A stretch of DNA of 64,000 nt, from NCBI GenBank assembly GCA_024178355.1, contig JAMZNZ010000003.1, forward strand, positions 62,001 through 126,000. The letters run 5' to 3'. Made by a program: the position numbers and the translations under genes. The notes under the pieces were generated by a model, which worked only from the letters and a program-made list of their open reading frames with translations, was not told where the DNA came from and did not search any database. Shown piece after piece: positions 1 to 9,635 of the stretch; the first letter of the stretch is position 1; each line of letters starts with the position of its first letter. Source of the DNA: Maricaulaceae bacterium EIL42A08 (GTDB lineage Bacteria > Pseudomonadota > Alphaproteobacteria > Caulobacterales > Maricaulaceae).

Positions 1-1834
1 GCACCTGGCTGATCACTGCGCCGAACAGGTCCGGGCGCTGGGTGTACATCACGCCGGTCAGAAGACCGCCATTGGAGCCGCCTTCAACGCCCAGCTGACC
101 CGCGGTGGTCACACCGTCGTCGATCAGCTGTTCAGCCACCGCGATCAGGTCATCATAGATGCGCTGACGGCTGGTCCGAAGGCCTGCCTGGTGCCAGGCC
201 GGACCGAATTCGCCGCCACCGCGGATATTGGCCAGCACATAGGTGCCGCCCTGCTCCAGCCACATGCGGCCCAGCGTGCCCGAATAATTCGGGTTCAGGG
301 AGACCTGGAAACCGCCATAGGCGTAAAGCAGCGTCGGGCCCGCTTCTGTGGCGTTCTCAGAGCGCACGATGAAGTAAGGCACCTGCGTGCCGTCAGCGGA
401 GGTGGCTTCGCGCTGCTCCACCACAAGGCCCTCGGTCTCAAACCAGGACGGGGCGGATTTGGCGGTTTCAAGCTCCAGCTCTGGCGTCAGGCGGTAGAGG
501 GTTTCCGGGGTCAGGAAGCCTTCCACATTCACATAGGCCAGATCGCCCTGATCATCAGCCGTGACGATGGAGATGGAGGCGTTTTCAGGCGCGTCGATGG
601 CGCGGCTGGTCCAGCCCTCTTCGCCAAACTGGAACGCGTTGAGCGTGCCCACGACATTGTCGTTGATGACCATGAGAAGATTGTCAGCCGTCGTCGCGAC
701 CGAGCCCACCGACTGGCGTGCGTTCGGCACGAAGACTTCATGCAGCTGCGGCAGCTCACCTGACGCGGCAAAGGCACTCATGGAGTAGGACATCACCGCA
801 CCGGCCGGATAGGTCTCACCGCCCTCAACCGGGGTCCAGTCCTGATCCAGGCCGAAGACCAGCTGATCGCCGAACAGGCCGTAAGGCGTCACGCGGCGCG
901 GCAGCGGGAATTGCACCGGCTCACCGGTCGCACCGTCGGGCAGATACCAGTAGACCTGCTCAAAGAAGCTCTCAGACTGGATGGCGGCCATGTAGGCGGT
1001 GCCGTCTGCGGCTTCAAAGCGCGCGGGCCAGACGCCCACATTATCCGCTGCACCGGTCAGGACCGGAGTGGCGTCCGCGATATCGGTGCCGCGCTCCCAG
1101 CGCTTGACCACGAAGGGATAGCCGGACGTGGTGGCTTCTGCCGTATCGAGCGCGGTGGCGATCAGTAGCGTGTCTTCGTCGATCCAGGCTGTGGAGCCTT
1201 TGGTCTCTTCGATCTCGAAGCCATCTTCAACGAAGCTGCGGGTTTCCATGTCCCATTCGCGGCGCACAGCCGCGTCAGAGCCACCATCGGACAGGGTCAG
1301 GATGCAGCGATTATAGTCCGGTGCCAGGCAGGACGAGCCACGCCAGACCCAGTTCTTGTCTTCTTCGTCGGCCAGCGCATCGAGATCGAGGACCACATCC
1401 CATTCAGGATTGTCGGTGGCGTAGCTTTCGACCGTGGTCTTGCGCCACAGGCCGTGGGTGTTGTCCGCGTCGCGCCAGAAATTCCACAATTCACCGCCGC
1501 GCACGCCGACATAGGCAATGCGATCAGAGCTCTGCAGCACTTCCAGAGCCGAGTCCTTCAGCTCCTGATAGCGCGGATCAGCCTGCAGGCGCTCAAGCGT
1601 CGGCTCATTCATGCCCATGGCAAACTCAAGCGCGCGTTCGCCCTCAACCTCTTCCAGCCAGACCAGGCTTTCGGTTTCGGCCTGAATGGCGGCGTTCAGC
1701 TCAGCCCCGGCAGCGGGAACCTCGGCTTCAGCGGTTTCAGTCATCGTGTCTCCTTCAGACTCACCGGACGGTGAGCAGGCAGCGATTGCCAGAGCGGCAA
1801 CAGCAGCAGTGCAGGCAAGGCCATAACGGCGCAT
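1..1834 (-). CDS. Prolyl oligopeptidase family (S9A) serine peptidase, lipoprotein, 3' end outside window
   Basis: The reverse-strand frame is open from an ATG at 1834 to the left edge (611 codons), so the C-terminus is missing. The N-terminus has a signal peptide ending in a lipobox (LAIAAC), which predicts a lipid-anchored envelope protein. The propeller part begins with a typical S9A helix region (WLEEVEGERALEF). Near the window edge the nucleophile motif GGSNGG is visible, with the serine at about residue 587; the Asp and His of the triad lie beyond base 1. The family cleaves short peptides after proline, here probably in the periplasm. Family assignment is secure; lipid anchoring is inferred from the motif. 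Confidence 0.9.
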   Translation of the reverse strand, partial: MRRYGLACTAAVAALAIAACSPSGESEGDTMTETAEAEVPAAGAELNAAIQAETESLVWLEEVEGERALEFAMGMNEPTLERLQADPRYQELKDSALEVLQSSDRIAYVGVRGGELWNFWRDADNTHGLWRKTTVESYATDNPEWDVVLDLDALADEEDKNWVWRGSSCLAPDYNRCILTLSDGGSDAAVRREWDMETRSFVEDGFEIEETKGSTAWIDEDTLLIATALDTAEATTSGYPFVVKRWERGTDIADATPVLTGAADNVGVWPARFEAADGTAYMAAIQSESFFEQVYWYLPDGATGEPVQFPLPRRVTPYGLFGDQLVFGLDQDWTPVEGGETYPAGAVMSYSMSAFAASGELPQLHEVFVPNARQSVGSVATTADNLLMVINDNVVGTLNAFQFGEEGWTSRAIDAPENASISIVTADDQGDLAYVNVEGFLTPETLYRLTPELELETAKSAPSWFETEGLVVEQREATSADGTQVPYFIVRSENATEAGPTLLYAYGGFQVSLNPNYSGTLGRMWLEQGGTYVLANIRGGGEFGPAWHQAGLRTSRQRIYDDLIAVAEQLIDDGVTTAGQLGVEGGSNGGLLTGVMYTQRPDLFGAVISQV

Positions 1835-1960
1835 GGATAGTCTCCCCTGGATATGGATTTGCGTCGCAATAAAGCCCGTGTCCGCCTGCGCGTCAAAGCG
1901 ATCCACATTACCAGTGCGTAAGCTTTGCGCCTGAAGCCGCGCAGGACTACATAGGCAGGC

Positions 1961-2785
1961 ATGAAAGCTTACCGGATGAATGGGGCGGGCAACGCCTTTT
2001 TGATGCTTGATGCGCGTGGTCTTGAGGCGGCGCTGACGCCGTCTGACGACCAGGTGCGCGCGCTGGCGGCGCTCTACCCATTTGACCAGTTGCTGGCGCT
2101 GGAAGCTGACCCGGACACCGATGCGCGTCTGCGGGTGTGGAATGCCGATGGCGGCGAGGTCGGCGCTTGCGGCAACGGCACGCGCGCCGCCGCCTGGCTG
2201 ATGTTTCAGGAGAACCGCGCGGACACGTTGACCCTGTCCAGCCTCGGCGGCCCCATGGCGGCCCGACGGCTTGCCGGGGACATGGCTGAGGTGGACCTGG
2301 GCCCCGCACGCCTCGACTGGCGCGAAATTCCGCTCGGCCGGGAGATGGACACCGCAAAGCTCGACTTTGCCATCGACTTGCCCGGCGGGGGCCAGCTCTC
2401 AGAACCGGGTGCGGTATCCATGGGCAATCCCCATGCGGTCTTCTTTGTGGAAGACGTCGAGGCGCTGCCGCTCAATGAAATCGGCCCGAAGGTGGAACAT
2501 GATCCGCTGTTTCCAGAGCGTGTGAATGCGGGCTTTGCGCAAGTTCGAGGGCGCGACTCGATACGCCTGAAGGTGTTTGAGCGTGGAGCGGGACTAACGC
2601 TTGCCTGCGGAACCGGGGCTGCGGCTGCGCTCGTCGCTGCGCACCGGCGCGGGCTAACAGAACGCGAAGCGCTGATCGAAGCCGATGGGGGTATCCTGCC
2701 CGTGCGCTGGGCCGCTGATGGCCATGTGCACCTGGCCGGTCCGGTGGAGCTGGAAGGCGAGGTCGAGCTGCCGGACGGGTGGTAG
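1961..2785 (+). CDS. dapF: Diaminopimelate epimerase
   Basis: This 274-residue protein is full length for DapF, which interconverts LL- and meso-diaminopimelate for lysine and peptidoglycan synthesis in the cytoplasm. Both catalytic cysteines are in their conserved contexts: Cys70 in GACGNGTRA and Cys216 in LACGTGAAA. The N-terminal MNGAGNAF motif also matches the family. The gene diverges from the S9A peptidase. In many alphaproteobacteria dapF is followed by a MiaB-like gene; here the next feature is a palindromic repeat, so it appears monocistronic. Confidence 0.95.
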   Translation: MKAYRMNGAGNAFLMLDARGLEAALTPSDDQVRALAALYPFDQLLALEADPDTDARLRVWNADGGEVGACGNGTRAAAWLMFQENRADTLTLSSLGGPMAARRLAGDMAEVDLGPARLDWREIPLGREMDTAKLDFAIDLPGGGQLSEPGAVSMGNPHAVFFVEDVEALPLNEIGPKVEHDPLFPERVNAGFAQVRGRDSIRLKVFERGAGLTLACGTGAAAALVAAHRRGLTEREALIEADGGILPVRWAADGHVHLAGPVELEGEVELPDGW

Positions 2786-2802
2786 TGGTCTAGGCGTTGT
2801 GC

Positions 2803-2904
2803 GTCCTTCGAGACGGTCCTTTCGGACCTCCTCAGGATGAGGGAAGTAAGAGTTTTATGAAACCCTCATCCTGAGGAGCGGGCGAAGCGCGCGTCTCGAA
2901 GGAC
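2803..2904. repeat. Large imperfect palindromic intergenic repeat
   Basis: The 102-bp stretch has nested inverted arms: GTCCTTCGAGAC at 2803-2814 pairs with GTCTCGAAGGAC at 2893-2904, and CTCCTCAGGATGAGGG at 2828-2843 pairs with its complement at 2863-2878. It lies between convergent dapF and the monooxygenase gene, so its transcript would fold into a long hairpin and could end both genes. Dispersed palindromes of this type, with the words CTTCGAGACG and CTCAGGATGAGG, are common between alphaproteobacterial genes (from memory, not searched). Confidence 0.8.
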
Positions 2905-2921
2905 CCACAGAATAGTCCGCC

Positions 2922-4451
2922 CTACTCCGCCGCCTCAGCGACCACCTCCGGCGTTGCGACACCGGCGCGATCGCCAGCCTTGCCGAAGCGGATATGACCG
3001 TCATCCAGCTTACCGTAGCGGATGGTGATCATGTCCATGATGTAGTTCTGATAGGTCTTCCATGGCACCTCGACGCCCTGGCGCGGTAGGGTGGGCAGGG
3101 CGCGCTGGACATAACCAGACGAGAAATCCAGAAGGTCCTGGGTTTCAAGATCTGCTGGCGCTTCGGGCACGGCGTAGTCGGCACCGGTCTTCTTCATGTG
3201 ATTGAGCATGCGGCAGACGCGCTCACACGTCAGATCGATCTTTAGTGTCCAGCTGGCATTGGTATAGCCAAAGGCGATCACCGCATTGGGCAGACCCGAC
3301 AGCATCATGCCGCGATAGGTCACGTGGTCAGGCGGGTTCACGGTTTGGCCATCGACCACTATCTCCATCCCGCCGCCGATTTGCATGGCAAGGCCGGTGG
3401 CCGGGATGATCAGGTCAGCGTCCAGATGCTCGCCCGATTTCAGGGTAATGCCGGTCTCGTCAAAGCGCTCGATATGATCGGTGACGATGGAGGCCGAGCC
3501 GTCTTTCAGAACGTCAAACAGATCGCCATCGGGCACCATGCAGAAGCGCTGGTCCCAGGGTTTGTAGTTCGGCGAGAAGTGGGTCTCTACGTCGAAATCC
3601 TCGCCGAGCGCTTTCTTCGCCTCTTTCAGGATCGACTTTTTGACCATCTCCGGCTGCCAGCGCGCCAGGCTGTAATAGAACATGCCCTGCAGCACATTGC
3701 GCACCCGCGTGATCATGTAGGCGGCCCGGCTGGGCAGCGTCTTTTGAAGAAAGTCGGCAAACCCGTCGCGCGACGGCCGCGCGGCAATATAGGTGGGCGA
3801 GCGCTGCAGCATGGTCACATGCTCAGCCTTCTCCGCCATCGCCGGGACCAGCGTCACTGCAGTCGCGCCGGACCCGATGATCACCACCTTCTTGCCAGTA
3901 TAGTCGTAGTCTTCTTGCCAGAGCTGGGGGTGGATGATGTCGCCTTTGAAATCATCCATGCCGGGAAAGTCGGGCATATAGCCGGCTTCATACCGGTAAT
4001 AGCCCGAACACATCATGATGAAGCGCGCGGTCCAGGTTTCAGTCTTGCCGTTATGGTTGGCGGTCACCGTCCAGCGTGCGGTCCGGGTGTCCCAGCTGAT
4101 CTGGGTGACGCGGGTGCCAAACTGGATGCGCTGGGTAATGCCGGCTTCATCGGCGGTCGCGCGCACATAATTGCGGATGGCCGGTCCATCGGCGAAGACC
4201 TTGCCATCCACCCAAGGCCGGAAATTATAGCCGAAGGTGTACATGTCACTGTCCGAACGGATGCCGGGATAGCGGAACAGATCCCACGTCCCGCCCAGAT
4301 CATCGCGCGCTTCAAGAATGGCAAAGCTGCGGTCCGGGCTCTTGTCTTTGAGATGCCAGGCGGCCCCGACACCGGACAGGCCCGCGCCGACAATCAGGAC
4401 GTCGAGCTCGGTGTCAGGATCGGGCTTCTGGTCAGGGGTGTTTGTCGCCAT
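2922..4451 (-). CDS. FAD-dependent monooxygenase, FMO/Baeyer-Villiger type
   Basis: This 509-residue flavoprotein has two dinucleotide-binding motifs: VGAGLSGVGAA near residue 21 for FAD and IIGSGATAV near residue 190 for NADPH. Between them, FKGDIIHPQLW fits the FxGxxxHxxxW fingerprint used for Baeyer-Villiger and N-hydroxylating monooxygenases. It would insert oxygen from O2 into a ketone, or oxygenate N or S, using NADPH; the substrate cannot be read from sequence. Length and motif order match the group often annotated as a flavin-containing monooxygenase. It is a single gene with an upstream operator-like palindrome at 4498-4512. Confidence 0.88.
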   Translation of the reverse strand: MATNTPDQKPDPDTELDVLIVGAGLSGVGAAWHLKDKSPDRSFAILEARDDLGGTWDLFRYPGIRSDSDMYTFGYNFRPWVDGKVFADGPAIRNYVRATADEAGITQRIQFGTRVTQISWDTRTARWTVTANHNGKTETWTARFIMMCSGYYRYEAGYMPDFPGMDDFKGDIIHPQLWQEDYDYTGKKVVIIGSGATAVTLVPAMAEKAEHVTMLQRSPTYIAARPSRDGFADFLQKTLPSRAAYMITRVRNVLQGMFYYSLARWQPEMVKKSILKEAKKALGEDFDVETHFSPNYKPWDQRFCMVPDGDLFDVLKDGSASIVTDHIERFDETGITLKSGEHLDADLIIPATGLAMQIGGGMEIVVDGQTVNPPDHVTYRGMMLSGLPNAVIAFGYTNASWTLKIDLTCERVCRMLNHMKKTGADYAVPEAPADLETQDLLDFSSGYVQRALPTLPRQGVEVPWKTYQNYIMDMITIRYGKLDDGHIRFGKAGDRAGVATPEVVAEAAE

Positions 4452-4497
4452 GTCATTCCTCCCCGCGCCGGATATTTCCAGTGCGTTTCAGCGCAAA

Positions 4498-4512
4498 GTG
4501 AACACTGTTCAC
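4498..4512. promoter_or_regulatory. Operator-like palindrome upstream of the monooxygenase
   Basis: GTGAACACTGTTCAC is a perfect 7-1-7 inverted repeat located 47 bp upstream of the monooxygenase start codon. Its length and position suit a dimeric repressor such as a TetR or GntR protein. No regulator gene is adjacent, so the partner is unknown. Confidence 0.5.
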
Positions 4513-4586
4513 ATTTGCTTGGCAAGGCGGCGATGTGGCGCGGGAGAGGTGTGGCTCTTTTGCGGCTTTTGAACCGCTTTGCCCTT

Positions 4587-4611
4587 CTCCCTCCCCGTCA
4601 AGGGGAGGGAG
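4587..4611 (-). terminator. Hairpin after the carboxylesterase gene
   Basis: A 10-bp G/C-rich stem (CTCCCTCCCC with GGGGAGGGAG) around a 5-base loop starts 17 bp beyond the carboxylesterase stop codon on the reverse strand. There is no clear T-run, so it is a weak intrinsic terminator at best; short hairpins of this kind are also dispersed in alphaproteobacterial genomes. Confidence 0.45.
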
Positions 4612-4627
4612 TAAGTGTTACGCCACC

Positions 4628-6322
4628 TCAGCACTCAAACCGGGGATCATCGTCGTCTTCGATGAACCAGCCGGTCAGGCGGGTGTAGACCATGCAGCGC
4701 TGTGTCTCATCGAGGGTCTCGTCATTGGCAAGATCGCGCAGGATGGCGCTCACCAATTCGTTGCCGGTGATGATTTCCTGACCGCCGTCTTCCGGGCTGT
4801 CAAAGCGCATCAGGCGGCCGCCTTCGTGCCAGTTTGGCCAGTCCGGGCCGCCAGCGCTGGCCGGGTCACCGGAGCGGGCAAATTCGGCCCAATAGGCCCC
4901 CATGCTGGAGGCCAGCGCCGTGCGCCCTTCAGCGTTTCGGGTGTTGAACATGGCCCCGTCAAGGCGGCCGAAGAAATCAAAATGGTTGAACACGAACGGG
5001 ATTTCGACTGCGTGCCCAGCCCCCAGCAGATGGGAGAAGTCCATGAAGAACATCGACCCGCCTTCATCCCAGTCGAAGCGATAGGCCCAGACCTCGTCAT
5101 GGCCGGCCCCCTTCATGGTGTCGGCAGCCTCGTCCACTGACAGGGCGCGCCAGATGCGTGACTGGTAGTCGGCCACCGTGTCATAGAATTCAGGATCGCG
5201 AGAGCGGATGATCACACCAAACAGGGTGGAGGTCAGCTCCGGATCAAAGGCATTAAACAGCTTCATCTCATCACGCGTCGTGCCGGTGATAACCGGTACG
5301 GCATGGAAAGTGTCGGTTGAGCTGAACGCGTCGGCCAGCGGTGTTTCGGGGATGGTCACGCCATCCTGGATGATGGTGGGCAGCTCGATCGAGCCATACT
5401 CACCGGCATAGGCCTGGTAGACAGCCGCAAGATCGGACATGCGAATGTCTGCTGCGCTGGCGTCTGCGCCAGCAAATTGCTCGGCGGCTTGCACTGCGCC
5501 GTATTGCGGGTGGGATTGCGCGTCGCTCAGTGCCACGCTTCTGAAGCTGCCCGACTGGATGATGGCGCGATGGAACAGATCGTCCGCCAGCGGGCTGGCC
5601 ATCAGGCTGGCCACATTATGGCCGCCCGCGCTTTCACCGAAGATGGTGACATTGCCAGCATCGCCGCCAAACTGCGCGATATTCTCACGTACCCAGTAAA
5701 GCGCCGCGAGCTGATCGAGCAGCGCGAAATTGGCGGCGCTGTCTTCCTCGATTTCGATATCCTCGGCGATGGCCGGGTGGGCGAAAAAGCCAAGCGGGCC
5801 GAGGCGATACTGGATCACCACAACGACCACGTCCTGATCGACGGCAAGCTGGCTGCCGTCATATTGGCGTGCGGAGCCCCAAGTGTTCGATCCACCGTGG
5901 ATCCATACCATGACCGGGCGCTCGGCATCGTCCGGCCCCGCCCCTAGCGGCGCGTAGATGTCGGCGATCAGGCAGTCTTCCGATCCGATCAGTTGACCGG
6001 GCTCAACGCCAAAGGCTTCGGCATTCAGCGCATTGGTCAGCTGCGGGCAGGGGGCATTGTGCTCCAGCGCTTCACGGGTGCCGAGCCAGCCTTCAGCCCA
6101 ACGCGGAGCGCGCCAGCGCAGATCGCCTTCAGGCGCGTCAGCATAGGGCAGGCCCAGCCAGACCTGCGCGCCACTGTCCGCATCGGTAAAGCCGACCACG
6201 CGGCCTTCCTCAACGGTGCGCTCGGTCGCCGGATCGGCGACAACGGGTGCCGCTTCACGCTCAGCGCAGGCGGCGACAAGCGCTGCGAGGCCCAGTGAAG
6301 CCAGGACGAAATGAAAGCGCAT
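4628..6322 (-). CDS. Type B carboxylesterase, lipoprotein
   Basis: The chosen ATG at 6322 gives 564 residues, follows a strong ribosome site (GGGGAGGGG), and starts a lipoprotein signal (LAALVAAC); the open frame runs further upstream but without these signals. The protein is an alpha/beta hydrolase of the carboxylesterase/cholinesterase family, with FGESAGG (nucleophile Ser231) and the oxyanion segment VWIHGGSNTWGS. It would hydrolyse carboxylic esters at the cell envelope. The natural substrate is unknown. It is a single gene diverging from icd across about 240 bp that must hold both promoters. Confidence 0.88.
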   Translation of the reverse strand: MRFHFVLASLGLAALVAACAEREAAPVVADPATERTVEEGRVVGFTDADSGAQVWLGLPYADAPEGDLRWRAPRWAEGWLGTREALEHNAPCPQLTNALNAEAFGVEPGQLIGSEDCLIADIYAPLGAGPDDAERPVMVWIHGGSNTWGSARQYDGSQLAVDQDVVVVVIQYRLGPLGFFAHPAIAEDIEIEEDSAANFALLDQLAALYWVRENIAQFGGDAGNVTIFGESAGGHNVASLMASPLADDLFHRAIIQSGSFRSVALSDAQSHPQYGAVQAAEQFAGADASAADIRMSDLAAVYQAYAGEYGSIELPTIIQDGVTIPETPLADAFSSTDTFHAVPVITGTTRDEMKLFNAFDPELTSTLFGVIIRSRDPEFYDTVADYQSRIWRALSVDEAADTMKGAGHDEVWAYRFDWDEGGSMFFMDFSHLLGAGHAVEIPFVFNHFDFFGRLDGAMFNTRNAEGRTALASSMGAYWAEFARSGDPASAGGPDWPNWHEGGRLMRFDSPEDGGQEIITGNELVSAILRDLANDETLDETQRCMVYTRLTGWFIEDDDDPRFEC

Positions 6323-6561
6323 ATACCCCTCCCCGGTGTTTGCTCGTCCAAGACTAGACGGGTCGCAGGCGCTGACAAGCGTCTGCCCATGCTGCGCTGG
6401 CGAAAACGGGCGCGGGGTGTGAAATCGCGCCATTGCGCCACACCCCTTCATCTGGACCCTTGCCCGAATTCGGGTAAGAACACGCCCAATTGCCGCGAAG
6501 GCCATGCTGGCCGGCTGGGGCAGTTGAGATTCTCACGCTGGATTGAGGAAAGATTTCAACC

Positions 6562-8016
6562 ATGTCTACTGAAACCACCCCCGTCCCGATTACGGTTGCC
6601 TATGGCGACGGCATCGGCCCGGAAATCATGGAAGCATCCCTGCGCGTTCTTAAAGCGGCAGGGGCCCAGATTGCCGAAGAAGTCATCGAAATCGGTGAAG
6701 CAGTTTACCTGAAGGGCAACACCGCAGGCATCGAGCCGGACAGCTGGGAATCCCTGCGCCGCACGAAGGTCTTCTACAAGGCTCCGATCACCACGCCTCA
6801 GGGCGGCGGCTACAAGTCGATGAATGTGACCGTGCGCAAGTCGCTGGGCATGTTCGCCAACGTGCGCCCCTGCGCCTCCATGCACCCTTATATCGCGACC
6901 AAGCACCCGGGCATGGACGTGGTCATCGTTCGTGAGAACGAAGAAGACCTCTACGCCGGCATCGAGCACCGCCAGACCGACGAAGTCTTCCAGTGCCTGA
7001 AGCTGTTCTCGCGTCCGGGCACCGAGCGGATCATCCGCTACGCCTTTGAATACGCGAAGGCCAATGGCCGCAAGAAGGTCACCTGCTTCTCCAAAGACAA
7101 CATCATGAAGCTGACCGATGGCCTATATCACAAGGTCTTTGATGAGGTCGCCAAAGAGTATCCGGAGATCGAGAACGAGCACTGGATCATTGACATTGGC
7201 GCTGCAAAGCTCGCGGCCAACCCGAACCAGTTCGACGTTGTCGTGATGGCCAACCTTTATGGTGACATCCTGTCTGACGTGGCTGCTGAGATCACCGGCT
7301 CGGTGGGTCTGGGGTCATCGGCCAATATCGGCGAATACTGCTCGATGTTCGAAGCCATTCACGGTTCGGCTCCGCGCCGCGCTGGTCAGAATGTGGCGAA
7401 CCCGACCGGCCTTCTGCTCGCTGGCGTTCAGATGATGGTTCACATCGGCCAGCCTGAAGTTGCCGAGAAGGTTCACAATGCCTGGCTGAAGACGATCGAA
7501 GACGGCATGCACACCTATGACATCTACACCGAAGGCGAGTCCGCCAGGAAGGTGTCGACGTCTGAGTTTGCTGACGAGATCATCAAGCGTCTGGGCCAGT
7601 TCCCGTCCAAGCTGAAGAAGGCGGTCTACGACAAGACCAAGGGCGCGCCGGCCATTCCGGCCGCCAAGCGTCTGCCGGCCGCCAAGAAGGACCTGGTTGG
7701 TGTGGACATCTTCGTCCACTGGGCCCATCAGGACCCGGACCAGCTGGCTGAAATCATGCAGAAGACCAACGCCGCCGGTAAGCTGGAGCTCGCCATGATC
7801 TCCAACCGCGGTACCAAGGTCTGGCCGAACGGCATGCCGGAAACCTTCAAGACCGACCACTGGCGCTGCCGCTTCATGTTTGATGGCAAGGGCGACCGCT
7901 CTGACGTCGCAGACCTGATGGCTCGCCTGGTTGCTGAAGGCGTTGACTTCATCAAGACCGAGCATCTCTACGAGTTTGATGGCGAGCCGGGCTACAGCCT
8001 CGGCCAGGGCCAGTAG
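6562..8016 (+). CDS. icd: NADP-dependent isocitrate dehydrogenase, long Rickettsia/Thermus-like form
   Basis: This 484-residue enzyme oxidatively decarboxylates isocitrate to 2-oxoglutarate in the TCA cycle. It shows the isopropylmalate/isocitrate dehydrogenase fold motifs: GDGIGPEI at the N-terminus, the substrate loop around VRKSLGMFANVRP, VRENEEDLYAGIEHR, and the metal-binding stretch NLYGDILSDVAAEITGSVG. A C-terminal extension of about 130 residues (VGVDIFVHWAH and on) is typical of the longer form rather than the E. coli type. The DUF6671 gene follows after only 9 bp and may be cotranscribed. Confidence 0.95.
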   Translation: MSTETTPVPITVAYGDGIGPEIMEASLRVLKAAGAQIAEEVIEIGEAVYLKGNTAGIEPDSWESLRRTKVFYKAPITTPQGGGYKSMNVTVRKSLGMFANVRPCASMHPYIATKHPGMDVVIVRENEEDLYAGIEHRQTDEVFQCLKLFSRPGTERIIRYAFEYAKANGRKKVTCFSKDNIMKLTDGLYHKVFDEVAKEYPEIENEHWIIDIGAAKLAANPNQFDVVVMANLYGDILSDVAAEITGSVGLGSSANIGEYCSMFEAIHGSAPRRAGQNVANPTGLLLAGVQMMVHIGQPEVAEKVHNAWLKTIEDGMHTYDIYTEGESARKVSTSEFADEIIKRLGQFPSKLKKAVYDKTKGAPAIPAAKRLPAAKKDLVGVDIFVHWAHQDPDQLAEIMQKTNAAGKLELAMISNRGTKVWPNGMPETFKTDHWRCRFMFDGKGDRSDVADLMARLVAEGVDFIKTEHLYEFDGEPGYSLGQGQ

Positions 8017-8025
8017 GGACGTGAT

Positions 8026-8874
8026 TTGAGCACAGCGAAGGCGGACTTCACCGGACAGGTTGCGTTAATCGCGACCATGCACGGCAAGCAGGTCGCCTTC
8101 GCTGCGCCGCTCATACAGCTGGGCTTCACCGTCCAAACGCCTGAAGGGTTCGATACCGACCGGTTCGGGACCTTCTCAGGAGAGGTGGAGCGCTCCGGCG
8201 ACATGCTGAACGCCGCTCGTGCGAAAGCCCGGGCGGCGTTTTTGCATTCTGGCAAGAGTGCCGACTGGGTCATCGCCAGCGAAGGGGCGTTCGGGCCCAG
8301 CCGCGTCGTGCCGATGCTGGCCGAGGCCAGAGAGTTGGTCCTCGCCTGGCGACCGGCGGATGATCACGAGGTGGTCGTCACGCGCACCAGCTTTGAGACC
8401 AATTTTTCCCATCTCGATGTGACGGGCGAAACGACCGACGCCGAGCTCGCCACCTGGCTTGAGCGGATCGGCTTCCCGGACCACGCCATCATCGTGCGCG
8501 AAGGCCACACCCCGGTGAAAAAAGCGCACAGGTCAGGTTTCACCCTGTCCTGGTTAGCGTCGAGCTTTTCTGGTCCGATACGCCTTGAGACTGACATGCG
8601 CGCTCACCTCAATCCCACGCGGATGGGAGAGATTTCTATCCTCGGGTCTGAGCTGGCTGAAAGACTGAGTTATCCCTGCCCGACTTGCGCCCAGCCGGGC
8701 TTTGGCCTGACTGGCGTTGAGCGGGGCTTACCGTGTGAGGCTTGCGGCACCCCAACCGAGCTGGTCCGCCAGGAGATCTGGAGCTGCGGAGCCTGCGACC
8801 ACAGCCAAAGCCGCAGCCGCTCTGACAGCCGCACCCATGCCAGCGCCGGCAACTGCCCTATCTGCAATCCGTAA
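8026..8874 (+). CDS. DUF6671-like protein with C-terminal four-CxxC zinc-ribbon region
   Basis: This 282-residue protein starts with TTG, preceded by AGGGACG that overlaps the icd stop codon. The first 210 residues contain a conserved-looking block ([27 protein letters not shown]) that I associate with DUF6671, a family of unknown function. The C-terminus has four CxxC pairs (CPTC, CEAC, CGAC, CPIC), consistent with two zinc knuckles or one ribbon pair. There is no signal peptide or membrane segment, so it is cytoplasmic. Translational coupling to icd is possible. The family name comes from memory and function cannot be stated. Confidence 0.65.
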   Translation: MSTAKADFTGQVALIATMHGKQVAFAAPLIQLGFTVQTPEGFDTDRFGTFSGEVERSGDMLNAARAKARAAFLHSGKSADWVIASEGAFGPSRVVPMLAEARELVLAWRPADDHEVVVTRTSFETNFSHLDVTGETTDAELATWLERIGFPDHAIIVREGHTPVKKAHRSGFTLSWLASSFSGPIRLETDMRAHLNPTRMGEISILGSELAERLSYPCPTCAQPGFGLTGVERGLPCEACGTPTELVRQEIWSCGACDHSQSRSRSDSRTHASAGNCPICNP

Positions 8875-8969
8875 CCGCCGATCACACCGAAGTGAACTTG
8901 CCTGCTGGTACAAGAAAGAGTGCTGTGTTCCTATCTAGATGGCTGAACCCAATGGAGTGGAGGCTCCCC

Positions 8970-9635
8970 ATGCGCCTGCGCAGTGATACGCAATTCAAGA
9001 CGAGCCTGATCCCGGCTGACCAGGCTTTGCCGGGTCGGATTCAGGCGATCCCGACGGCTGAGACCCATTTCGTCAACGGCGCAAAGCTTAAGGGTGAACT
9101 ACCTGAAGGTGCTGAGGAAATTGTCTTCGCCATGGGCTGCTTCTGGGGCGTCGAGCGGATTTTCTGGCAGATTGAGGGTGTCCTGAACACTGCGGCTGGC
9201 TATGCCGGCGGCATCACGCCGAACCCGACCTATGAGGAAGTCTGCTCGGGCCGCACCGGCCACACCGAAGTCGTGCGTGTGGTGTTTGATCCCAAGGTCG
9301 TCAGCCTGGATGAGCTGCTGGTGGCGTTCTGGGAAGGCCATGACCCGACCCAGGGCATGCGCCAGGGCAATGATATCGGCACCCAGTACCGCTCGGCCAT
9401 TTACTGGACCCGCGACGCTCAAAAAGCTGCGGTGCTGGCCTCGCGCGATCGCTTTCAGACCGCGCTGAACGAGGCCGGCAAGGGCGAAATCACAACCGAG
9501 CTTCGTGAGGCCGGGCCCTTCTACTTTGCCGAAGACTACCACCAGCAATACCTCGCCAAGAACCCGGATGGCTATTGCGGCATTGGCGGCACCGGCGTTG
9601 TCTGCCCGATTGGTGTGGGTGTCGAGGCGAGCTAG
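8970..9635 (+). CDS. msrA: Peptide-methionine (S)-S-oxide reductase
   Basis: MsrA reduces methionine S-sulfoxide in proteins, using thioredoxin, and so repairs oxidative damage. The ATG at 8970 follows a ribosome site (GGAGTGGAGG) and gives 221 residues, close to the usual length; the open frame extends back to 8892 without support. The catalytic Cys57 is in the signature GCFWG, followed by GYAGG and the acidic/aromatic active-site context. The C-terminal YCGIGGTG keeps the resolving cysteine region. The serB-like gene starts directly after its stop codon, indicating an operon. Confidence 0.95.
   Translation: MRLRSDTQFKTSLIPADQALPGRIQAIPTAETHFVNGAKLKGELPEGAEEIVFAMGCFWGVERIFWQIEGVLNTAAGYAGGITPNPTYEEVCSGRTGHTEVVRVVFDPKVVSLDELLVAFWEGHDPTQGMRQGNDIGTQYRSAIYWTRDAQKAAVLASRDRFQTALNEAGKGEITTELREAGPFYFAEDYHQQYLAKNPDGYCGIGGTGVVCPIGVGVEAS

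Noticed and set aside
191-763. Forward frames opposite the S9A peptidase
   Set aside because: They lie opposite the peptidase catalytic domain and show no independent coding evidence.
3324-4688. Long forward open frame (454 codons) opposite the flavin monooxygenase
   Set aside because: The reverse strand encodes a full monooxygenase with both dinucleotide motifs; the forward frame shows no domain and is a shadow of high-GC coding bias.
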